NCBI GenBank assembly: GCA_016292215.1
Contig: JAEFBB010000011.1
Location: 1 to 57,355 of the forward strand
Source: Saccharofermentans sp.
Lineage (GTDB): Bacteria; Bacillota; Clostridia; Saccharofermentanales; Saccharofermentanaceae
Length of the DNA: 57,355 nucleotides
Direction: 5' to 3'
The position numbers and the translations under genes were made by a program. Below, in pieces: positions 51,237 through 57,355 of this stretch. Position 1 is the first letter of the stretch. Each line of letters begins with the position of its first letter. The notes under the pieces were generated by a model. That model searched no databases, was not told the origin of the DNA, and worked only from the letters and a program-made list of their open reading frames with translations.

Positions 51237-51851
51237 ATGCCCAGAGATAAGTCATTAAGCCATGAGAAGGTCAACAGAGCTATCCGTGAAGAATTTCTCG
51301 AGAAGGGATTCGAGGCAGCTTCTGTAAGAAGCATCGGCGACAGAGCCGGTATGACTTCTGCAGGCCTATACCGTCATTATCCTGATAAGGCAGCTATGTT
51401 CGATTCTCTTGTCGAGCCTGTTGTTACGGCTATAGAGAATTGGACAAACGACCATAAGAAGAACGCTTATAAAATGGTTGAGGAGCGCGATCCTGACAGC
51501 GACCTTTTTGCGGAAACGTTCCTGGATCTTATCAGGGATATCATCCTTCCTTATAAGGTTGAATTCAGACTTCTGCTGACGAGCTCACGAGGTACAAAGT
51601 ACGAGAACTTTGTAAATGATTTTGTCATCGAGAACCAGACTGAGATGATGAAGATGTTTGGTTATCTTAAGAGCAAAGGATTTCCTGTTAAGGAGATAAG
51701 TGAAGAGGAACTTCACATATTGTTGTCAGCTTATCTGACGGCATGTTTTGAACCTGTCGTGCACGGGTTCAGTGATGAACAGATAGAAACGCATCTAAGT
51801 ACTGTCCGGGAATTCTTCTTACCGGGGTGGAGAAATCTGATGGGAATGTAA
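51237..51851 (+). CDS. TetR/AcrR-family transcriptional regulator
   Basis: 204-residue one-component regulator. The N-terminal helix-turn-helix is at about residues 10-55 (FEAASVRSIGDRAGMTSAGL, then YRHYPDKAAMFDSLVEPV). The C-terminal ligand domain is unlike any I can name. It precedes the second ABC pair and is divergent from the ATC-hydrolase gene, so it probably represses both and responds to the transported compound. AGGTG lies 11 bases before the ATG; a tight terminator follows its stop. Confidence 0.92.
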   Translation: MPRDKSLSHEKVNRAIREEFLEKGFEAASVRSIGDRAGMTSAGLYRHYPDKAAMFDSLVEPVVTAIENWTNDHKKNAYKMVEERDPDSDLFAETFLDLIRDIILPYKVEFRLLLTSSRGTKYENFVNDFVIENQTEMMKMFGYLKSKGFPVKEISEEELHILLSAYLTACFEPVVHGFSDEQIETHLSTVREFFLPGWRNLMGM

Positions 51852-51853
51852 AG

Positions 51854-51874
51854 AGAGCCGTAAGGCTCTTTTTT
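51854..51874 (+). terminator. Terminator after the TetR gene
   Basis: AGAGCC (51854-51859), loop GTAA, GGCTCT (51864-51869) and six T. It begins three bases after the stop codon, so the ABC pair needs its own promoter or readthrough. Confidence 0.9.
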
Positions 51875-51882
51875 GTTGCTTA

Positions 51883-51913
51883 AGCTATCGATTATCGGTT
51901 GATGATAGCTAAC
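51883..51913. promoter_or_regulatory. Inverted repeat before the second ABC pair
   Basis: AGCTATC (51883-51889) and GATAGCT (51904-51910) separated by 14 bases; the right half extends to TGATAGCTAAC, matching 51195-51205 inverted. Probable TetR operator. Confidence 0.5.
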
Positions 51914-51947
51914 AAAAATCGAAATGAATAACAAGGAGGAAAATAAC

Positions 51948-53711
51948 TTGGGAAAAGCACCGAAATACGATCACATGAAGCTGATAAGGCAGTTTGCCGG
52001 CGGGCATAAACATCTTATCACTTTAGGAAGGATCCTCGCAGGATTAAGTGCGGTCATAACACTTATACCTTTTTATCTTCTTTGGAAGATCATCGCTGTT
52101 GCTGTTGAAGGAACAGATCTGGAGAGAATTAACGGATATGCATGGGGAGCTGTAATCCTTATCGTATCAGCGCTTCTGGTCTATATTGTTGCTCTTCTCT
52201 GCACGCACATTGCAGCATTCAGGGTACAGGCTAACATGAGAAGCGAACTTATGAGAAAGATAATCAAGCTGCCGCTTGGTATTTTCGATGAAGACGGAAC
52301 CGGTAAGATCAGAAGGATCGTAAGTGATTCCACTGCGGCAACTGAGACTTATATCGCGCATAACCTTGCCGATAAGGCCGTTGCAGCTGTAACACCTGTC
52401 GGACTTATCATTCTCATTCTTGCGTTTGACTGGAAGCTTGGTCTTATCTGCATGATTCCTGCCGTAATCGGATTTATCTGCATGATGTCCATGATGGGAA
52501 AAGGTATGCAGGAGAAGATGAAGGAATACCAGAATGCCCTTGATACTATGAGCAGTGAAGCTACCGAATATGTAAGAGGTATTCCGGTAGTAAAGACATT
52601 CGGTCAGACTGTCCATTCTTTTAAACGGTTTAAGGATTCGATCGAAGGGTATTGTAAATGGACTATTGCTTATACTCTTCAGCTCAGGATGCCCATGATC
52701 GGCTTCATGACATGCATCAATGCGGTATTCCTTGCGATCGTGCTTGGTGCTTTCTTCCTTACAAGGAATGGTATTGCTGATGCAGATATACTGAATGTAA
52801 TGTACTACATTATCGTAACTCCGCTTGTTACGGTAACCCTTACAAAGATCGCTTATTCAGGTGAAGCTGAGATGACTCTTATCGATGCACTCAAGAGAGT
52901 TGAATATGTTCTGAATTTCAATTCTCTTTCTGAATCTGATAAGAACTGTGTTCCTAACGACAACGGCATTGTTCTTAATAATGTTTCTTACAGATACGAA
53001 GATGCAGCAAGAGATGCCGTATCAGATATTAGTATCTCCATTGCTCCTGGTGAGCATGTCGCATTTGTAGGCCCTTCCGGATCTGGTAAGACCACTCTTG
53101 CAGAACTCCTGGTCAGATTCTTTGATGTTACTTCGGGCGAGATCCTTCTTGGCGGTGTCAATATTAAGGATATTCCTTCAAAGCAACTAATGGAGCGTGT
53201 CTCATTCGTGTTCCAGGACAGCAAGCTTATCAAGACATCTATCCTTGAGAATGTCCGTATGTCAAAGCCTGATGCCACAAGGGAAGAAGTAATGGATGCA
53301 CTTTCCAAAGCACAGTGCATGGATATCATCGATAAGCTTCCTGATGGCGTAGATACCGTTATCGGCGAGAAGGGAACCTATCTTTCCGGCGGTGAACAGC
53401 AGAGAATAACTATTGCCAGGGCAGTTCTTAAGAATGCTCCAATCCTTATCCTTGATGAGGCAACGGCATTTGCCGATCCTGATAACGAGGTCAAGGTGCA
53501 GGCAGCCTTTGAAGAACTCTCCAAGGGCAAGACCCTTATCATGATTGCGCACAGACTGAGCACGGTTACAAGTGCTGACAGGATCTTCGTTCTTGATGAC
53601 GGAAAACTCAAGGAGAGCGGTACTCACGATGAGCTTATTGCTTCAAGCGGACTCTATAAAAAGATGTTCGATGAGTACGAGAGATCTGTTGAATGGAAGG
53701 TAGGTGCTTAA
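51948..53711 (+). CDS. Second heterodimeric ABC transporter, subunit A
   Basis: Half transporter of about 587 residues, six helices plus ATPase: Walker A GPSGSGKTTLAELLVRFF, signature LSGGEQQRITIARAV, Walker B ILILDEATAFADPDNE, H-loop IAHRLS. It is a paralogue of the 37762 protein. The start is probably the TTG at 51948, because AAGGAGG (51933-51939) is spaced for it; the in-frame ATG at 51924 has no ribosome site. The D-loop type (ATAFADP) recalls iron-chelate ABC pairs such as YbtPQ/IrtAB, though multidrug export cannot be excluded. Controlled by the adjacent TetR. Confidence 0.9.
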   Translation: MGKAPKYDHMKLIRQFAGGHKHLITLGRILAGLSAVITLIPFYLLWKIIAVAVEGTDLERINGYAWGAVILIVSALLVYIVALLCTHIAAFRVQANMRSELMRKIIKLPLGIFDEDGTGKIRRIVSDSTAATETYIAHNLADKAVAAVTPVGLIILILAFDWKLGLICMIPAVIGFICMMSMMGKGMQEKMKEYQNALDTMSSEATEYVRGIPVVKTFGQTVHSFKRFKDSIEGYCKWTIAYTLQLRMPMIGFMTCINAVFLAIVLGAFFLTRNGIADADILNVMYYIIVTPLVTVTLTKIAYSGEAEMTLIDALKRVEYVLNFNSLSESDKNCVPNDNGIVLNNVSYRYEDAARDAVSDISISIAPGEHVAFVGPSGSGKTTLAELLVRFFDVTSGEILLGGVNIKDIPSKQLMERVSFVFQDSKLIKTSILENVRMSKPDATREEVMDALSKAQCMDIIDKLPDGVDTVIGEKGTYLSGGEQQRITIARAVLKNAPILILDEATAFADPDNEVKVQAAFEELSKGKTLIMIAHRLSTVTSADRIFVLDDGKLKESGTHDELIASSGLYKKMFDEYERSVEWKVGA

Positions 53712-53713
53712 AG

Positions 53714-55450
53714 ATGATTGAAAAGTTAAAGCATAAGTACGCGCTCTCCACTCAGGGCGCAAAGGATATGATCAAGGCCTGCATCAGTGTAACGGTTACA
53801 AATATCGCTCTTATGATGACGGCAAGTGTTCTTTATATGCTGATCAGAGATCTTTTGAGCAGGGAACTTGCAATGAGCAAATTGCCGCTTTACCTCATAA
53901 TGAGCGCCGTTATTATAATCCTTGTTGCAGTAACAAACTTTATCCAATATAACATGACGTTCCTTACGACTTACCGTGAGAGCGGTGTCAGAAGAACATC
54001 TATTGCCGAGAGATTGAGACACCTTCCGTTGTCTTACTTCGGTAAGAAGAATCTTGCGGATCTTACACAGAATATCCTCGGAGACTGCGCTCAGATCGAG
54101 ACAGCATCAAGTCACTGGATCCCTGAGATCATAGGAGCTCTTATCTCTACTACGCTTGTAGGCTTGAGCCTCTTTATCTTCTTCGACTGGAGAATGGTAC
54201 TTGCAAGCTTCTGGGTAATCCCTGTGTCGCTTGGCATTGTTCTCTCATGTTCAGGTCTCGAAAAGAAAGCCGTAAAGAAGAATCATGCCGTTAAGCTCGA
54301 TATGAATGACAGCGTTCAGGAATGTCTTGAATCTATTAGAGATCTCAGAGCCAATAACGCTGAAGACAGATACATGGATATGCTTGAAGGCAAGATTAGG
54401 AAAGTAGAGAAGATGGCACTCTTTACAGAGCTTAAGATGGCTGTATATGTTAATTCGGCATCTATAATCCTTAAGCTCGGCATCGGTACTACGGCTATTG
54501 TCGGAGGTGTCCTGTTTGCTCAGGGCAGCATCGATATCCTTACATTTTTTATGTTCCTCATGCTAGTAGCAAGACTTTATGATCCTATGCAGATAACATT
54601 GCAGAATTTTGCTGCCGTTATCTCTGTAGAACTTCAGTCTGAAAGACTTGATGAAGTGCTCTCACACGAGATTCAGACCGGATCAGAGCAGAAGACCAAC
54701 AACGGATACGATATTGTTTTCGATCATGTCGGATTCAAGTATTCTGATGATACAGATGTATTGAAGGACGTAAGTTTTACGGCAAAGCAAGGTGAGGTAA
54801 CTGCTCTCATCGGTCCTTCAGGCGGCGGTAAAACGACTATCTCACGTCTTGCCGCAAGATTCTGGGATGTATCAGAAGGCAGGATCACTTTGGGCGGTGA
54901 AGACATCTCCAAGATCGATCCTGAGACGTTGCTGACAGATTATTCTATAGTTTTCCAGGACGTTACATTATTTAACAACAGCATCAAAGAAAATATCCGC
55001 ATCGGCCGCGAAGGCGCAAGCGATGAGGACATCATCAGAGCCGCAAAACTTGCAAACTGTGAAGAGTTTATCAATAAGCTCCCTGACGGCTACGATACCT
55101 TTATCGGCGAGAACGGCAGCGAACTCTCAGGAGGTGAAAGACAGAGGATCTCAATTGCTAGAGCTTTCCTTAAGGATGCTCCGATAATCCTCCTTGACGA
55201 GGCAACCGCATCTCTTGACGCTGAGAATGAGACCGTCATCCAGGAAGCGCTCTCAAGACTGATAAAGGATAAGACAGTCCTGATCATTGCTCACAGGATG
55301 AGAACTATCGCGAATGCAGATCACATTGTAGTTCTTAAAGACGGTGTGGTCGCTGAACAGGGAAGCCCCGAAGAATTGTCAGCATATGACAGTATTTACA
55401 GCAAAATGACCCGCCAGCAGCGTATGTCTCAGAGCTGGACGATGGCATAA
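53714..55450 (+). CDS. Second heterodimeric ABC transporter, subunit B
   Basis: Partner subunit of 578 residues. Walker A GPSGGGKTTISRLAARFWD, signature LSGGERQRISIARAF, Walker B IILLDEATASLDAENE, H-loop IAHRMR. It is a paralogue of the 39533 protein: both B subunits have the G-G-G-K-T-T Walker form while both A subunits have G-S-G-K. ATG 53714 is three bases after the subunit-A stop with AGGTG upstream; the frame also opens at 53693. Both ATP sites look functional. Confidence 0.9.
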   Translation: MIEKLKHKYALSTQGAKDMIKACISVTVTNIALMMTASVLYMLIRDLLSRELAMSKLPLYLIMSAVIIILVAVTNFIQYNMTFLTTYRESGVRRTSIAERLRHLPLSYFGKKNLADLTQNILGDCAQIETASSHWIPEIIGALISTTLVGLSLFIFFDWRMVLASFWVIPVSLGIVLSCSGLEKKAVKKNHAVKLDMNDSVQECLESIRDLRANNAEDRYMDMLEGKIRKVEKMALFTELKMAVYVNSASIILKLGIGTTAIVGGVLFAQGSIDILTFFMFLMLVARLYDPMQITLQNFAAVISVELQSERLDEVLSHEIQTGSEQKTNNGYDIVFDHVGFKYSDDTDVLKDVSFTAKQGEVTALIGPSGGGKTTISRLAARFWDVSEGRITLGGEDISKIDPETLLTDYSIVFQDVTLFNNSIKENIRIGREGASDEDIIRAAKLANCEEFINKLPDGYDTFIGENGSELSGGERQRISIARAFLKDAPIILLDEATASLDAENETVIQEALSRLIKDKTVLIIAHRMRTIANADHIVVLKDGVVAEQGSPEELSAYDSIYSKMTRQQRMSQSWTMA

Positions 55451-55477
55451 TCTTTTACCCACCCTCTTTATCCGGAT

Positions 55478-55506
55478 AACGGGCGGTGCTTTAAGCTCCG
55501 CCTGTT
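55478..55506 (+). terminator. Possible hairpin after the second ABC pair
   Basis: AACGGGCGG (55478-55486) and CCGCCTGTT (55498-55506), one G-T pair, without a T tract. Weak terminator or transcript-end stem. Confidence 0.4.
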
Positions 55507-55510
55507 ACCC

Positions 55511-55546
55511 GAGAAGAAAGGGGCGACTCTTTGTGTGAGCCGCCCC
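55511..55546 (-). terminator. Terminator of xylA
   Basis: On the minus strand GGGGCGGCTC pairs (one mismatch) with GAGTCGCCCC around a seven-base loop (55546-55520), followed by TTTCTTCTC. Confidence 0.8.
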
Positions 55547-55572
55547 ATCCTGTTAAGTATTGTTCCCCTAAA

Positions 55573-56898
55573 TCAGTTATTGGCAATGATGATATTGTTG
55601 AGTACACCTTCAAGGTATTCCTGCTTACCGGAACAGGGAATAGCAGGTGCTTTCAGTTCAGCGGCTCTGTCAGCAAGCTCTGCGAGCGTGACATTTCCGG
55701 ATCTTACTTTCTGTCCGAGTTCGGAATTGAATGAAGAATAGCGTTCTTCGATATTCTTCTCGAGTCTGCCGTCTTCGATGATCTCGGCAGCCTTAAGGAG
55801 ACCGAATGCGAATGAATCCATTCCGAGGATGAATGCGTGGAACATGTCTTCGTATGTGTTGCTGGGTCTTCTGTTCTTGGAATCGAAGTTGATACCTACA
55901 GGGAGACCGCCGTTCTTGACGATCTCATACATTGCAAGTGTCGTGTCATAGATATTGCTCGGGAAGCAGTCTGTATCCCAGCCGAGCATGATATCGCCCT
56001 GGTTGGCATCGATAGAACCGAGCATGCCGTTGATTCGGCTGATACGGAGTTCATGCTGGAATGTGTGTCCTGCAAGTGTAGCGTGGTTAGCTTCGATATT
56101 CATCTTGAAGTCTTTATCAAGACCGTAATCTCTTAAGAAGCCGATGGCTGTTGCAGCATCGTAATCGTACTGGTGCTTCATGGGTTCCTTCGGCTTGGGC
56201 TCGATAAGGAATGTTCCGTTAAATCCGATGCTCCTGCCGTAATCACGTGCGATCTTCATTAAGGTTGCGATGTTTTCCTGTTCGAACTTTACCTGAGTGT
56301 TGAGAAGAGTCTCATAACCCTCTCTGCCGCCCCAGAAAACATAGCCCTTACCGCCGAGCTTTACAGTAAGCTCGATAGCCTTCTTGACCTGTGCAGCTGC
56401 AAAGCAATAAACATCAAGACTGTTGGTGCTGCCGGCACCGTTCATGAATCTCGGGTTGGAGAACATGTTTGCTGTACCCCAGAGACACTTAATGTCAGTA
56501 CCCTTGGTCTTTTCGAGAATGTAATCGGAGATCTCATCCAGTCTTCTGTTGGTCTCGTTGATGTCGTCTGCTTCAGGTACGAGATCTACATCATGGAAGC
56601 AGTAATACTTGATGCCGAGCTTTTTCATGAACTCGACGCCTGCATCTACCTTAGCCTTAGCGTGCTCCATTGTGCCTTCTGCTGCAGCACCGAATCTCTT
56701 GTCGGCAGTGCCTCTTCCGAACATATCGGTACCATTGGCACAAAGGTTGTGCCACCAGGCCATGGCAAAGGGGAGATGCTCACTCATCTTCTTACCGAGA
56801 ACAACGCGGTCTGCATCATAATACTTGAATGCGAAAGGGTTCTTGCTCGAGCTTCCCTCGAATTTGATCTCGGGAATGCCCTCGAAAATTTCACTCAT
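55573..56898 (-). CDS. xylA: Xylose isomerase
   Basis: Converts D-xylose to D-xylulose (also glucose to fructose) with two divalent metal ions. The 441 residues match class II enzymes. Signatures: YCFHDVDLVPE (catalytic His), YVFWGGREGYETLLNT, FLIEPKPKEPMKHQYD, ANHATLAGHTFQHELRI and GWDTDCFP. AGGAGG precedes the ATG. It is a single gene with no xylB, xylR or transporter beside it. Directly upstream is a perfect copy of the 16-base palindrome found at the iron genes, so its control may be metal-linked or use a similar XylR-type site. Confidence 0.97.
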   Translation of the reverse strand: MSEIFEGIPEIKFEGSSSKNPFAFKYYDADRVVLGKKMSEHLPFAMAWWHNLCANGTDMFGRGTADKRFGAAAEGTMEHAKAKVDAGVEFMKKLGIKYYCFHDVDLVPEADDINETNRRLDEISDYILEKTKGTDIKCLWGTANMFSNPRFMNGAGSTNSLDVYCFAAAQVKKAIELTVKLGGKGYVFWGGREGYETLLNTQVKFEQENIATLMKIARDYGRSIGFNGTFLIEPKPKEPMKHQYDYDAATAIGFLRDYGLDKDFKMNIEANHATLAGHTFQHELRISRINGMLGSIDANQGDIMLGWDTDCFPSNIYDTTLAMYEIVKNGGLPVGINFDSKNRRPSNTYEDMFHAFILGMDSFAFGLLKAAEIIEDGRLEKNIEERYSSFNSELGQKVRSGNVTLAELADRAAELKAPAIPCSGKQEYLEGVLNNIIIANN

Positions 56899-56931
56899 TG
56901 GAATTATCCTCCTATATCTTTTTACAAAAAT

Positions 56932-56947
56932 GTTAGTTTTAACTAAC
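56932..56947. promoter_or_regulatory. 16-bp palindromic operator upstream of xylA
   Basis: GTTAGTTTTAACTAAC, a perfect palindrome 34 bases upstream of the xylA ATG. Same family as the sites at 37684, 44180 and 57145. A ROK-type XylR site (TTAGTTT...AAACTAA) is an alternative reading. Confidence 0.65.
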
Positions 56948-56986
56948 TTTTGTTATGATAACACATTTTAAGAATTATGGGGGAAT

Positions 56987-57009
56987 ATTACATTCCACAG
57001 TAATGTAAT
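56987..57009. promoter_or_regulatory. Dyad in the xylA-sufC gap
   Basis: ATTACATT (56987-56994) and AATGTAAT (57002-57009) around seven bases, near the middle of the divergent gap. Possible second regulator site. The rest of this 288-base gap shows no ORF. Confidence 0.4.
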
Positions 57010-57128
57010 GAAATTTAAGCCCCAAAATGATTTTCATTCGGGAATAATAAAGCCTGAAAGCCCACAAAATTCAACGATCTTTTAGCAATATCAGGAGGAA
57101 GCGCCCTTTAAAACCTACCAAATTGATA

Positions 57129-57160
57129 TATAATTCTTTTGAAAGTTAGTTGCGACTAAC
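57129..57160 (+). promoter_or_regulatory. sufC promoter -10 and palindromic operator
   Basis: Consensus TATAAT at 57129-57134, with TTTAAA at 57107-57112 as a modest -35 (16-base spacer). The operator GTTAGTTGCGACTAAC (57145-57160, perfect arms) lies over the first transcribed bases. Confidence 0.7.
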
Positions 57161-57186
57161 AATAATTTGGAAATGGGGTTACATTA

Positions 57187-57355
57187 ATGGCACTTTTAGA
57201 AATTAAAAATCTCAAGGTTGCAGTTGAAGACAAGACGATCCTTAACGGTGTCGATCTCAAGATCGAACCGGGCGAGATCCATGTCCTCATGGGACAGAAC
57301 GGTGTAGGAAAATCAACTCTCGTATCAGCGGTAATGGGCGATCCTTCATATGTAG
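57187..57355 (+). CDS. sufC: Fe-S cluster assembly ATPase SufC (cut by window end)
   Basis: The first 56 residues of an ABC-type ATPase: [20 protein letters not shown], then [20 protein letters not shown] (Walker [10 protein letters not shown]) and VMGDPSY. The G-x-N-x-x-GKSTL-x-x-x-x-MG form is the SufC signature, so this should open a suf operon (sufCBD and others) for iron-sulfur cluster assembly beyond the window. The gene is intact as far as seen. The operator directly upstream links it to feo and the ABC-ECF operon. Confidence 0.88.
   Translation, partial: MALLEIKNLKVAVEDKTILNGVDLKIEPGEIHVLMGQNGVGKSTLVSAVMGDPSYV

Noticed and set aside
57093..57098. AGGAGG in the xylA-sufC gap as a ribosome site of a small gene
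   Set aside because: No start codon follows at a suitable distance and it lies upstream of the sufC promoter.

Overview
The window reads as a chromosomal segment of a Gram-positive anaerobe of the class Clostridia, with moderate G+C. Signs of this are Shine-Dalgarno-led genes, lipoprotein boxes on extracellular binding proteins, YesN/YesM-type sugar signalling, a PheB-like ACT protein beside hom, the nadD-yqeK-rsfS order, and ECF transport with an MptD-type S component. The family is uncertain: a rumen or gut Lachnospiraceae or Saccharofermentans-like organism is possible, but nothing seen here decides it. I saw no rRNA, tRNA, CRISPR array, insertion sequence or prophage gene.

1-7.3 kb is housekeeping: argS, an M3 oligopeptidase, an RsmF-like rRNA methyltransferase and rdgB in one tight run, then an ACT protein with homoserine dehydrogenase. 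7.3-20.2 kb is a pentose (probably L-arabinose) module. It has an AraC-type response regulator, a histidine kinase and a lipoprotein sugar binder in overlapping order (a likely three-part sugar sensor), a convergent GntR/LacI-type repressor, a complete RbsABC-like importer, an FGGY kinase and AraD. No AraA is present; a xylose isomerase lies far away at 55.6-56.9 kb.

20.2-34.1 kb holds single housekeeping and accessory genes: purD, a NadD-YqeK fusion, rsfS, a ComEA-like protein, birA, a 7TM HD-GYP protein, a MATE exporter, putP, a GNAT/zinc-ribbon/7TM operon, a lipoprotein and a HAD phosphatase. A near-identical 27-bp palindromic core occurs twice (26.9 and 37.0 kb), each inside a different outer stem.

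34.3-57.4 kb looks like a metal (probably iron/heme) island. It contains feoA-feoA-feoB plus a Cys-rich partner; a heterodimeric ABC pair with a full ECF transporter (same order as streptococcal siaDEFGH); a six-gene operon of a MacB-type ATPase, a giant FtsX/YhgE-like permease, an HMA metal-binding protein, an alpha/beta hydrolase, a methyltransferase and a membrane protein; an ATC-hydrolase-family gene divergent from a TetR regulator; a second heterodimeric ABC pair; xylA; and the start of sufC. A 16-bp palindrome, roughly GYTARTnnnnAYTARC, recurs in front of feo, the ABC-ECF operon, the FtsX operon, xylA and sufC. At feo, ABC-ECF and suf it sits on or beside a recognisable promoter. This shared operator is the best evidence that the region works as one metal-responsive system, most plausibly under a DtxR-family repressor encoded outside the window.
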